Source: Nansenia antarctica (lineage: Eukaryota > Chordata > Actinopteri > Argentiniformes > Microstomatidae). From it: DNA of 64,000 bases. A program made the position numbers and the translations under genes. Below the pieces are notes generated by a model. That model saw nothing but the letters and a program-made list of their open reading frames with translations. It searched no databases and was not told where the DNA came from. The DNA is taken from assembly GCA_963989245.1 (NCBI GenBank), contig OZ022341.1:77327859-77391858 (forward strand), read 5' to 3'. Below, piece after piece: positions 1-12,400 of this stretch. How positions within the stretch are numbered: position 1 is the first letter of the stretch; the number at the start of each line of letters is the position of its first letter.

Positions 1-1423
1 GAATCATTATGTATTTTAATATGTCGGTAATAGTGTTTTAAGATTGTTCATTTGTGTTTCCTCCTGAGCATCAGTGCGGCCAGCGGCTCTTGCCGTGAGA
101 CGTTTTGTTTGGTTAAAGTTTATGTTCTTATCTAGTCCGCCTGGGCAAGTGTGCCGGTAGCGGGGCGGACTAGTTTTTCTTTTTTGTTTGTTTGTTATTT
201 AAATCCGCTTTCCCCCCACCATTGCTACTTCACCGGGTTAATCCCAGTTCTACCATCAGGGCAGGTTTGAGTGTGCTATATTTATAGATGATTGCAGTGA
301 ATCCTATCACGTGTGTAAACTTGTTCACCCAGAGTGTCAAAGTATTTCCCTACGGGCGTGTGCAGTGAAAAACCCTTTTCTACAGTGTGTAGCCTATGGT
401 GTGCAGTGAACAACCCTTTTCTACAGTGTGTAGCCTATGGTGTGCAGTGAACAACCCTTTTCTACAGTGTGTAGCCTATGGTGTGCAGTGAACAACCCTT
501 TTCTACAGTGTGTAGCCTATGGTGTGCAGTGAACAACCCTTTTCTACAGTGTGTAGCCTACTGGTGTGCAGTGAATATAACACCTGCCCTGGTAACAATA
601 ACTGAGGTTCTTTGGAGAGAGGTCAATGTGGGCCTAGCTAGCTCAGCAGACACGTCGAGGCTCCGGCGCTCTCAGAGCTCATTTACGAACGCGGCCTTTT
701 GTTACCAGGCTTGTATTATCATATATATTATATTTCTTAAGTCATTGAACAATAAGTCATTGATATAAGTCATTGATTCCATAAGTATTTGAATAATATC
801 GATGATTCGGTGACAGTCCATCTATCCATCATCATCACCTATGCTGCCTGTCGAGTCAGTTGGCTAGCTGAAGGTGATTAAGATATTCATATCAATTGAG
901 TTGACACGTATTTGACACTTGAGTGACATTCTTGGCATGGATTGTTTAATGTATCTAGCAAGCTACAGACTACAGGTATATAACAATATAATATAGAGGT
1001 TTGTCCCGTTTCCATGGGAATGTCTTCATCATATGTTCATCCATTGTTGCTGGGTCATTCAGTCCTTATGCAGACTATGAGCTGAACATTGACTGTGTGA
1101 AGAGGTGGAGACACTTCTATTCCCACCAAAGCGTTCCTGTCTTGCTGTCATAGCCAGCTCAACCACGTTGGCAGAATAATCACTTTAGTTTATTGTTGTG
1201 TGTGTGGTGGGGGCTGTAGTATTATTGTTATTATTATTATTTTAGCTCTATTCTCCAACAGTTTGGATTTGAAATCAAACAATTACTGTGAGGTTAAAGT
1301 AGAGATTCTCAGCTTTAATTCAATGTTTTCTTTTTCTTGGGTTCACCATTTAGAAAGTGCAATGTTTTTTGACATACTCCCCCTATTTCAGGGCTAGAGT
1401 AAAGGTATTGGAAAAAACATATA
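1..1423 (+). repeat. Segmental duplication, copy A (partner 52102-53552)
   Basis: Sequence from the first base to about 1423 reappears at 52102-53552 with only scattered substitutions and small indels; homology stops at the run GAAAAAACATATA in both. Because copy A begins at the window edge, the duplication may extend further left. It holds a 41-bp minisatellite (361-573) and otherwise anonymous AT-rich DNA. Short open frames inside it (about 478-768 and 1200-1397) are conserved between copies only because the DNA is recently copied; they show no domain, signal or splice context, and I do not call them genes. Confidence 0.9.
361..573 (+). repeat. 41-bp minisatellite, about 5 units
   Basis: Units begin TGCAGTGAACAACCC and recur at 361, 402, 443, 484 and 525, an exact 41-bp spacing. 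The partner array at 52490-52702 has one extra irregular (42-bp) unit, so the copy number changed after the segmental duplication. Confidence 0.9.
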
Positions 1424-1615
1424 ATGTCCACATAAAGTAGGCTACTCATGTTTAGCATTTGTTCAACAATACTTTGCTGCAATAACTGGCTGAAGTCACT
1501 GACTCTTCCGGATGCTTTTTGCCTAAAATCGTATCATCACCGCTTTTTGACTCTGAAATAAGTTGCTATGGTGATGCTCTGCTATGTTTGGGGTCATTGT
1601 CTTGCTGTATGATGA

Positions 1616-1752
1616 AGGGTCAGGGGTCATGGTCAGGTTTAGGGGGCAGGGTCAGGGTTAGGGGTCAGGGTTAGGGGTCAGGGTCAGGGTTAGGGGTCAG
1701 GGTCAGGGTTAAGGGTTAGGGGTCAGGGTTAGGGGTTATGGGTCAGGGTTAG
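1616..1752 (+). repeat. G-rich degenerate repeat (GGGGTCA / GGGTTA)
   Basis: Alternating GGGGTCAGGGT and AGGGTTAGGGG words. It resembles variant telomere-like or G-quadruplex-prone DNA, but it is not a run of canonical TTAGGG. Confidence 0.8.
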
Positions 1753-1805
1753 GCCTCCTCCTCCTCCCATGATGCACTGCAGCGGCTGGGCTTCTAAACA
1801 GTGGC

Positions 1806-1985
1806 GTGTGTCTCTGTCTCTCTCTGTCTCTCTAACTCTGTCTCTCTGTATGTCTCTCTCTGTATGTCTCTCTCTCTAACTCTGTCTCTCTAACTCTGTC
1901 TCTCTGTCTGTCTCTCTCTGTATGTCTCTCTCTCTCTAACTCTGTCTCTCTCTGTCTGTCTCTCTCTGTATGTCTCTCTCTCTAA
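1806..1985 (+). repeat. Compound (TC)n / TCTGTCTCTCTAAC repeat
   Basis: Pyrimidine microsatellite with interspersed GTCTGTC, GTATGTC and TAACTC words forming an imperfect higher-order repeat. Confidence 0.85.
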
Positions 1986-2041
1986 ACCCTTCCTCCAACT
2001 TGGATCTGGATACCCTCAAATTAAAGAGGGTGTTTGACAGT

Positions 2042-2146
2042 TAGGGATGCTCCGATTTATCGGCCACCGATTTAAATCGGCCGATTTCACTCCAAATGAC
2101 TCGATCGGTGATCGGCAAAAATGGCCGATTGCAAAAACCGATTATT

Positions 2147-2177
<31 letters not shown>

Positions 2178-2520
2178 CCTGGGGAAGACAGATAACTGAA
2201 CAGAAAACATAGGAGGACGTAACAGTATGTAAACCATGAAGGCCACGTTTATGATGTCTTTTATACAGCCATATCGACTGACTTGGGCTTCAGGCCCTAA
2301 CTGGGTGATAGGCCAGACTTTTACTATGCCATAAAAATGGGTCTGCGTTTGCTTGGTGCCTAATGGATCAAAACTTTTGTCTAAAAAGCAAAAAATATGT
2401 AGGCTATCCAGTCAGTAGGCCTACAGTTATGTATTTTAAAAAAAATCGGTATCGGTTGATCTTGAGGAAAAAAATCGGTGATCGGTATCGGCCCCAAAAA
2501 TCCAGATCGGAGCATCCCTA
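2042..2520. mobile_element. Non-autonomous hAT-type element, 479 bp, 8-bp TSD
   Basis: Terminal inverted repeats TAGGGATGCTCCGAT (2042-2056) and its complement (2506-2520) are flanked by the exact 8-bp direct repeat TTGACAGT (2034-2041 and 2521-2528). The 8-bp duplication and TAGGGATG end are hallmarks of hAT transposons. Subterminal regions are crowded with ATCGG/CCGAT words, and there is a T-run near 2150. No transposase is encoded. It lies just upstream of the first coding exon of the zinc-finger gene. Confidence 0.92.
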
Positions 2521-2771
2521 TTGACAGTCTGCACTTTAAGGCCATATTCATTCTATGACTATAACTTGAATATGTTTTGGTAAACAACTAAAATAACAAC
2601 AGTTCTGTCAAAGACTCCAAATGGACCTAACTGTAGCTTGGCTACTGTTTTCCAATTCTGGAAAAAGAAATGTTCAATGTTTTGATTAAATTCCGTCACT
2701 CTGTTTTAATATTTTGATCATCTGTGTTGGTAGGATTCCCTGCACTGTGAACTGTCCATCTGGGCAGAGAG

Positions 2772-3430
2772 ATGGAGGCTTCTGCTTACTCAGTGTCAGA
2801 GAGCCAGAGGACACACCTTGGGTCCCCTGATGCAGAGGCAGAAGGACAGAACCACCGGAAGGACAATCTTATTAGGCTCCAGCCACCACCACCACCACCA
2901 CCACCTCCCACCCACAGGAACCATCACTCTCCCAACATTAAAGAAGAGTATGACACACCGTGGGACAGGTTTCTACGGGACTTTATCAAAAACCAAAAGG
3001 CCAAAGATGAGATGCTCAGCAGAGAAACGTCAGGGTCTCACCTCTCTGAAGCAGCGAATGACATGGATAGTGACAGTAATGACATGGATAGTGACAGTAA
3101 CGGCAGTTCAGAGGTCAAGACTGGAGGTCAGGAGGTCAAGATCGAAGAGTGCTATGGTAGGAATTCCTCTCAGCAAAGGCCAACCACAGGCCGCGCTAGA
3201 GCTGACCAATCACATCCTGAGTCAGGTGGTCACAAGAGCAGCTCAGTGATTGGATTACAGGAGCAGCAGAGAAGGACAGCGGCAAAGGAGCAAAGGAAAC
3301 ATAGTTGTGGTCATGAGGACATGCGCCAGTGCTACATCCAGTGTGGGAAGAAACTAAACACGGCGGATATTGTGAAAATACAGCAGCGAATTAGAAGACC
3401 AGACCAACACCGTTGTGCTACAACTGATCA
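2772..3430 (+). CDS. Zinc-finger gene, coding exon 1
   Basis: Met at 2772; a possible acceptor (TGTTGGTAG) near 2733 would start the exon. The splice donor is CA|GTAAGTC at 3431. The region encodes low-complexity Pro-rich, acidic (repeated NDMDSDS) and basic segments, ending with a Cys/His-containing stretch that resembles a decayed finger. The frame hits a TAA immediately if the intron is retained, which supports splicing. Confidence 0.8.
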
Positions 3431-6400
3431 GTAAGTCACACATGCTGCTAACGCTAACACATGCTGCTAACCCCTAACACATGCTGCTAACGCTAACACA
3501 TGCTGCTAACGCTAACACATGCTGCTAACGCTAACACATGCTGCTAACGCTAACACATGCTGCTAACGCTAACACATGCTGCTAACGCTAACACATGCTG
3601 CCAACGCTAACACGTGCTGCTAACGCTAACACATGCTGTGGATCCTGTCCACAAGTATCCTGTTCAATAATTCACCATAGGGTGCCAGGTGTACAGTATG
3701 CTAATGGTGGTCATTGAATTGATATGATGAGTCATACTGCAGGTGCATGACTATAATCATACTGCAGGTGCATAAGTCCATTTGTATTTGTATTAGCTCA
3801 GTATTTACACATTTCAACAGCAGCTTAACAGGTATTAAAGGGCAGTTGGTAATTAAACAGTTGGTAGTTAAAGGGCAGTAGGTAATTAAACATTTGGTAA
3901 TTAAACAGTAGGTAATTAAACAGTAGGTAATTAAACAGTTGGTAGTTAAACAGTTGGTAATTAAACAGTTGGTAGTTAAAGGGCAGAACTAGGGATGCAC
4001 GATATGCATTTTTTTCCAACCGATACCGATGTTTACCCGCTTCTCGTGGCCGATAACCGATATGAGAACCGATATGAGAACAGATATAATTTCACAGTTG
4101 ATAACCTGTAGTTCATGCACACCTGAAGGTAAGAAAGGCTATGTAGTGAGCAAAGATTGATGATTTAATATTCCATAGTGATCTCACAAAATCTAACTTA
4201 CATCACTATTGTTAACACAACAAAGAGAACACTTCTGACTCTTCAAATGTTCATTTATTATTTCCTCTAACAAACAGAATCTGTTATAGACACTGTGCAC
4301 AATGCTTTTTTTAGCCAAGATCTGGCCTCCTTTTATGAAAACAAAAAAGGCTCACCTAAGAGTATTTAGATCAAAAAAGTGTCAAGTGCATCTTGTCTAT
4401 CCCTGTAAATTGAAAATGCATAAATAAAATATCAAAAAATAAATAAATAAAGTGCATCAGTCAATACAAAAATAACGACTTTTATAGAACCAAAAGTTTT
4501 ATAGAACTTTTACAGAAACTAGTGCCAAATGGCTGCTTAGTCTGCAGATAAACAGAAGGACACAAGGCACATAGTAGGCTACACTAGTATGCTTAATAAA
4601 GCAACTGAAAAGGGCTGGGATATGCTACTTTTAGTGCATGAGGATGAGGTAGGTTGTGATAAAACTTATCTGGCTTACCCTAGTATCGATCAGACTATGG
4701 ATGTGTGTGGCGACTGTATCATACAGAGCAGGCAGGCACACGTCTGCAAAATAGCGGCGGCTTGGGAGTGTATACCGGGGCTCTAAATGTGAAATTAGCT
4801 GGCGAAATCCTTTATCTTCGACTATAGAGAAAGGCTGGTCGTCGAGGGCCATAAACTCCATTATTTTTTCATTGATTGCTTGAGCCTTTGAGCTGTCTCG
4901 AGTAAACTTACTGCAGTTTTCAAATGCGTGTTCAATAGGCACAGCAGCTTTTTTTTTCGCGGCTAGGCTACCTTCTGCTACTAGTGCTTGATATTCCTTC
5001 CATACAGCGTGCTTGCAATGGTGAATCTTAAGGTGACTCAGTGTTTCCTCCAGGAATTTTTACAATGGTGGCGGGTAGTGCTGGCCGCGCGCGCACAGCG
5101 CGCGCCCGCGATTTTTTCGCGTGCACGCGCATGAAACGCGCACGCGCGCTCACAACAACGGCGTAATTTCAGCCAAAACTCGTGGATGGCCCAAAAAAAT
5201 AAAATGTTTTCCTGTACTTCTCCCGTGTGTCTCTTATTGTCTGTGTCTGCATGTTTTTCCAGCATGTAATTCCGTTGTCAATAAAAACAAAAACACTGAT
5301 CTGACGGTTTTTTTCACAACGTTATTACTTGTCACTTTAAGCCCAGGAGGGAGTTAGCGATTAGCGATGTTTAGCTTAGCTTAGTTTAACAGAAGTATCT
5401 TCACTTTTAACATGACTTCCCGTGGTCGTAGAGGGCTGGTCGACGGCTTAAAATGACCCTGTAGACCTTATCCAGCTATAGTCTTGTGTTTCTACCCCGG
5501 GCATAGCCGGTGTTATTCACGGACAAACACTCCTGTTAGAGTGGTTCTAGTACACTGGACATAGGTAACACATAGAGAGGCTTCTCCTCTCTCTCTCCAT
5601 CCTACACTACACTACACTACGCATCCTATACTACACTACACTACGCTAGCTCGCGGTGTTCGGGTGACAGCCAGGGCGCGTTCGTAAATACGCTCTGGAA
5701 ATCTGATCAGCACTCACGGAATGCCTCTTGTCCAATCAAATGACTTGGTCCCTTTATGACGTTGAACCCAGTGTGCGCTCCGGGGCTCTCAGAGCGAATT
5801 TACGAACGCAGCCTCAAGTTCAATACTCGCGACACACACGGACTGGTCCAGTTTCAGCGCTTGTGGGTGTGTCTAGCGCTGTGAAGGTCTGAAAAGCGGC
5901 CTAAATCTTTTTTTTTTTTTGGGGTTGAGAAATCTGCATGGTGGCGGAGGAAATTCCATCGTGGCGGCGCGCCACGATGAAATGCATGTAGAGGAAACAC
6001 TGTGACTTATGAGATTCGTTGTGTTGTAACTCGTAGACCTTTGCCCTCCTCTCCGAACTTTTGTCGAACATGTGTTGCACGCACTATCTGCCTCAGAAAC
6101 TCTGAAGAATGTCCACACCGGGGAAGACATGTTTCGCTCTCGTCTCTACACTGCGTGGCTGTACGCAGGCGCAGCATCATGAGCGCGGAAACCGGAAGCA
6201 GAAATATTTCCGGCTTCATATTATCGGCTCTATATCGGCTAAAATTGTATAAAACCGATAAATATTTAATAACATTAATTTCCCATTATCGGTCCGTTAA
6301 ATATCGGTGCTGATAATATCGTGCATCCCTAGGCAGAACTATAAGCATGTCTAACAGATGAATGTCATGTATGATAAGGCAGCAAGCTGGCTTGGAAGGG

Positions 6401-9400
6401 AGCTGCCAGTCAAGTAGGGCTGCAACTAACGATTATTTTGATAATCGATTAATCTACCGATTATTGTTTCGATTAATCGATTAATCGGATACAAAAAAGC
6501 GGGGGGGAAAGATTAGTTAAACGTTTTTTTTTTTTTTTATTTATTTTGCACATTTTATTTTATGTTTTCTAAATCAGCCAGGCCTATACATGTGCAAAAT
6601 GAATAAGTATTAATAAAAAATATAAAATAATATAAATAAAAAAGGCTTTGCTACATCAAATAGGTTTAACAACAGGCCATGGACTATGGCGGTAGATTGT
6701 TTCAATAAAGTAGTTGAACTCTAGCTCAATACATGCATTGTTTTAGGTAATAACTTTGCTTAATGTAAAGGTCAGTAACCCAAAGTGCAATATAGGCTAC
6801 AGACAAGACACTAATCAAATCAAATCAAATCAAATTTTATTTGTATAGCGCATTTCTTACAAGATGCAACTCAATGCGCTTCACACAATGAAAATGTTCA
6901 GTCAATCAGTCAATCAATCAATCAATACTGACAGAGCCGCGAGCAGGCAAAAGTTAAAAAAAACCTGTATACTATGTAGCCAGGAAAAATTCCCTTGCAG
7001 CCCTCTACCAATAGAGCGACTACTAGCCAGTTTGCTTACCAGTACCCAGCGGTCCCCCAGGGGAGGCCAGGACCACCGGCACAAAGCAAGCAAGCAAGGG
7101 CAAAAAAGTGTTTTTATATAACAGATATGCTCCAAAACAATGCAATGTGTCCTCTCACTCCATACAATAGGCTAGGCTACAGTCAGTGCCTCACTCTAAC
7201 TCACGGGTAGCTTGGTAGGCTACCACTAGCTAGCCTTTAGCTTATCACCTCTGCTCTACCACTGATGTTAGCCAGCTAGCTAAATACACTTGTCATGCAA
7301 TATTGAATTCATGAATGCGAGCAAACACTCACTGGCTATCGCATTACATTACAGTCATTTAGCTGACGCTTCGCCAGAACTCACACTTACGCATTTGCAT
7401 GGAGAGCAGGAGACCATGGAAGGGCTGAGCCCAGCAGGACTTATATAACAAAACAATAGGAAGTTAGCTGTAACCCTCCTCTATCGAAACATAGTTAGTG
7501 TAACCCTCCTCTATAGAAACATAGTTAGTGTAACCCTCCTCTATAGAAACATAGTTAGCTGTAACCCTCCTCTATAGAAACATAGTTAGTGTAACCCTCC
7601 TCTATAGAAACATAGTTAGTGTAACCCTCCTCTATAGAAACATAGTTAGTGTAACCCTCCTCTATAGAAACATAGTTAGTGCTCTGGTTCTCAGCACAGC
7701 TGCGCAGACTACAGCTGGACGAGCAGCGTAGTGACAGTCAGCTAGCGGCGGCAGCGAGCTAACCCTGCTAGCTAACTCACTAGCATGTCCTGACAGCAGA
7801 CAGCAGACAGCTTCACTCTCAAGGCTTTTGAGTAGCATGATTTAAATGTAGCCGCCGCGCCGGTGTAGGTACCGGATTTTCCCACTTTTCCGGTTCCGGT
7901 CATAGGTTCTGCCCTTTCCGGCCATAGGTAGCGCTATGATTCGCTATGATTCGCGATGCCTACACCGGCCGCAAGACAGCGTGGCGTGCGTCAACAGGAA
8001 GTAGGTTTGTCATGGAAACAACCCGAAAAAAAAGTGAAAAAAAATAAATAAATGAAAAAAACGACGAATCGATAATGGCATTCGTCGCCAACGAATTTCG
8101 TTATCGATTTAATCGATTCGTTGTTGCAGCCCTACAGTCAAGCGTGCAAAGGCCACGCCCACACAGCCTCAGAACTGTCTGACCAGGAAGTAGAGCCTAA
8201 CTAGAAGATTATTTTCATAGTTTATTATGTGTTAACATTTTTCCTGGACACAAAATACAATTGGAACCATTTAATGTTTACTTTCCAGACCCTTTAATTA
8301 CAGCAAATGCCATCAGTAATATTATTATTGCATTTGCAGGACGTGTCCTGTCAGTCTAGATGGGAGTTCAGTGAACTGTTTGTCTGTCATGTCTAATCGA
8401 CCTGCGTTGTTTCTGCCTCCAGTGTTTCTAGCCGCAGGTCCTCTTCAGCTGTAACCATGGTAACCATGTATGAACCAGAATGCACCGAGTCCCCTGGATC
8501 TGGCCGTGGTTCTCCAGCCCTGAAAAGCCCACAGTGGGGTCCAGAGATGGTGGCAGTGAAGCTGGAGGAAGAGGATGTAGAGGAGAATGGTGTGATGGTG
8601 AAAAGCCCACAGTGGGGTCCAGAGATGGTAGTTATTGGTAAGTCTTTGTTATTGGTGAGTGTCATTGCACTGTTGTAAAACCAATGCTGCCAGTGCAGTG
8701 TAAGTCAGTCAGTACCTGCATCATCTGACAGTCCTGCTCTCTCCCACTGTGTGGGGTTGATATATCAGGGCTAGTTCCCCAATCTAACCCAGTCCTGGAC
8801 TACAGGACAGCCACATGTTAACACCGTTATCCCCAATCTAACCCAGTCCTGGAGGCCGTTCCACTAAAGTGGATTAGTATATCGGCGATTGAAATAAATC
8901 AGGCGATCAGGCAACTCGGGATTGGAATTCAAGCCTCAGGTGATTCCTCGAACGAGGATCAGGCTTGTGTCATGAGTGTTCACAGAACACCGGCTTAGAA
9001 ATCCTCGATATGGCCGCGTGCACGCAGACATAAAAGAGTCGATCTGTCGAAATAAAGATACTCCACTCTGCAGGGGTCCTACATTTGCGCAGCATTCCGA
9101 ATTATTGATCTTTATGAAGACGGAAAAATAAGATGTAAAATAGTGCAATACTGCCGCAATTAACAAGGCGAGGGAAATGGTTTGGCAAGAAATTGCTGAC
9201 CGATTAAATGCGTAGGTCATACTAGCCCCAGTTATTGTTATATGTTCATATTTTAATAAATGAATATTTACTACTGTGGTGATATCCGCAGCAGGCTACA
9301 AGCCGTCATATCGTCACAATGGCCTAGTGGTATCGACCGCTGCTATAGTATTTGTAACCAGGGAGTAGCTGAAAAGGACTGTATAATTTAGGAAGGGGCT

Positions 9401-12400
9401 GGTTATCTAACTAATGGAGCTAAATAGGCAGTATAGGAGGATACAGGCAGGGGGCGCCAGCAAACCGTTCGACTAGCAGTTAATGTCGTTAGCATTAGCA
9501 AGGGAACTAGCATTAGCATTGGAGCTACAAACAACTAGCATTAGCATTGGAGCTACAAACAACTAGCATTAGCATTGGAGCTACAAACAACTAACACACG
9601 GTATTACATATGAACACACATTTATTACACATGACGGTTGTATACATCCCCAAATACACATTCCCTCCCGGCCGGCCACACACACTCTCAATCACTCACT
9701 GATAGTCTCTGGCCTGAACAGGCTTATAGTCCAGTGGCGTGGTGCGCGTTGAGGCCTGGTTGAATGGCCTGTGCGTCGATGAAGTGGTCCGCGTCGAAGC
9801 TCCGCTGGAGTCTGTGTTCGCTCGTGGAGGCGACGATTAATGTCCAGCTGGCGTCCCGCTTGGTCCAACGTTGAACACAACTAAAACGGGCTACCGTGGT
9901 ACACTCGATAATCGCTTTCCTGGCGTCTTCAGTTGCTGCACGGGGTGCGCGCTGCTGAATCCGCCATCTTGGATCGGCTTCTCGTTATTCTCTCTCGTTC
10001 TGCTTCTCTCTCGTTCTGCTGCTCACCACACACTCACTGACTGACTCCGCCCTTCCGTCTCTTATATAGGCACCACCGAACGTAACATCCGGGTCACAGA
10101 CACACCCCGGATATACTACGTCATCAACATATACATAAACAGTACAATAATAATACATACACTTCACAAACGTATATAATTGTATAGAAAATAACAAAGG
10201 AAATACTAGGGGCAAAAATAGGGCTGGTTTGGGGAAACTAAACTGGCACTAAACTGTGGGCCTTCACAACAGCCGCCCCATGAAACCCTCGGTTTCAGTT
10301 AACTAAGAAGGCACACTGGCTAGGCTGCTCTAGCAGCGAGAGGTAGGAGGTGATAGTGTCGACCACTCTGCCTGTCTGCCAGGCGGCGCGCGGAAGGGAC
10401 TGGTCCCTCACCAGTACCACGGCACCTTCGGACATCTTGTCTCTCTCCCTCAGCAGAATCGTCTGCTTCTCCTCCTTCTCCAGGGCGCGGATGTGCTCCT
10501 CGAAGCAGAGCAGAGCGTCTTCCTGGTTCATGTTCTCCAGCGCCTCGTACTCAGCGAAGGAGGGGTCGTCCAGCAGGTACTGCTGGGCCTCGGACCAGGT
10601 GGTGCAGTAGGTGACGTTGGCCATGTTGTCCAGAATGCTCGTCAGCGCCTCACAGTTCCTCTTCCTGAGCTGCTTGGCTTGTTCCTTCTCCTTCTTAGCC
10701 TGGTAGGCCTTAAACACTTGCTTCTTCTCACTCAGCTTGGGCAGGGCGCTGTAGCGTGGGTCGTTGATGATCATTCTCATGGTTTGCTCCCATGACGCGT
10801 CGGATGAACCACCATCCTCCTCCAGAAGCTCTTTGAAGGCCTGCTTGGCCTCCTCTTCTGGGTTCCACTTTACTCTCTTCTTCGCCAACTTCGGCCTTTC
10901 CTCCTTGGAGGCGTCTACAATACTGGCTGAGACTTTCATGGCTGACGTGTACTCGACGGAGTTGACGGGTGCGTCAATGCGGACCTCGGCCCCGTGAGAG
11001 TGCATGGCCACCTGCAGGTGTTCCTCGGCAACAGCTGTTGCCGCCATGGCACGGTAGCGCCACCACCGGGACTCCTTAGTCTGGGAGTTGTAGTAGTAAG
11101 GCTTCCCATCCAGAGACTTATGCTCTGTCCACAGAGACTTCTTCCTCGGTTGGTCATCCTGTGGTGAACCATTTGTGGTACTAACTGTTCCAGGTGCACT
11201 GGCAGCAATAGATTCCACTCCAGGCGGTCCGGTTGGTTGGTTTGCTTCTTCGGTTCGGACATGGAGGGATGACGTAGCTCTCCCGTCCCTCTCTCTCCAC
11301 TCGGTAGCGCCTTGGAGGGCCCACCCAAGCGCAGTCTTAACAGCCATCGGGCAGCCTCGTGGTCCTCTCAGCGGAGGACGGAGCGACACGATCAGTTCAG
11401 CGTTGTCCGAGCCGATGAGAAGGGTTGGCTCCGCTCCTTCTATCGGATGTAGGTCTACTCCCCGTAGGTGGGGATATCTTGCGCGTAACCTCTCCAGGGG
11501 GTAGTCGTAGCGGGAGAGCGCTAGCTGGTCGGCGGTGAAGACATTCTGAAGCCGATGTCTATCCGACGGCCGCCCCGCCGGGGAGATAGAGAAGTTGATT
11601 CTCGCCCCGGTGACCTCTTTAAGGTCGCGACGTATCGTGCGCAGAGTCAGCTTCTCCGCAGTCCCTTGGAGCCCCAACTGGCGCACTGCCCCCTGGAGAA
11701 GGATGGTCCGTTCCGACCCGTCGTCTAGAACGGCGTACGTGTCGTACACAGCGTTGTTGTGGTGAAGTCGGACCTTCACCACCTTCAGTAGAACCTTGGA
11801 GCCGCTGCTCTGTGGCGAGTCTAGGTAGTAGACAGGGGTTTCCTCTTCCGGTGCGCGACCGGACCTAGGGCTTCTGTTGCCCTCCGTGGACCTGGCGAGG
11901 GAGACCTCGTGTAGGATGTGGAGGTGGACCTCCTCACAGCGGTTGCACTTCCTCCTCAAGGTGCAGTTCTTCGCCAGATGGTCGCGCCCACAGTTCCAGC
12001 ACCTCTGGTTCTTCTCGAGCCACCTCTGCTTGGCCTCGGTACTCAGGTTGTTGAAGTCACTGCACTCATTGAGCCAGTGCTCGCTGGTGCAGTACAGACA
12101 TGGCGGTGGACCTCTCCGTCCCTTTGGAGGGGGTTGAGAGGAATCCTTTCCCTCAGGTCGGGTGGTCCTCTCTCTCCGAGGCTCCTCCTCCGTGTGCAGC
12201 ACTCCTACTGGGCGTCCTCTGTTCGAGCTCGGCCCGTCCCAGCGGTCTCCCTTCTCCCTCTCCTTCTTCGGCTCAGCGTAACCCATGGCGTCTACGTTGG
12301 TGTCATGCACTTCCTCCAGTAGGAACTCCGCGAAGGCAGCCATGCTCAGACCCAACTTCTCGGGGTTACGAACGCGCTGCTGTCGCCGGAACCTCTCCTG

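Larger units (their letters stand above)
3990..6331. mobile_element. hAT-type element, 2342 bp, 8-bp TSD, with nested insertion
   Basis: Ends TAGGGATGCACGATAT (from 3990) and ATATCGTGCATCCCTA (to 6331) are inverted repeats, flanked by the exact 8-bp direct repeat GGCAGAAC (3982-3989 and 6332-6339). Subterminal CCGATA/TATCGG words are abundant. A short minus-strand open frame (4631-4942) may be a relic of transposase, but I recognise no catalytic motif. A second TIR element (5039-6002) sits inside. Confidence 0.9.

Noticed and set aside
478..768. 96-codon plus-strand frame, with a shorter copy at 52649-52897
   Set aside because: It is generated by the 41-bp minisatellite and the segmental duplication. 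No domain, and frame length follows repeat number.
3825..4019. Minus-strand FNYQLFNYQL repeat peptide
   Set aside because: Product of the 15/30-bp minisatellite.
9692..10215. Two minus-strand frames of 62 and 76 codons, repeated at 14554-15077
   Set aside because: They lie within the LTRs and are identical because LTRs are identical; no recognised protein.
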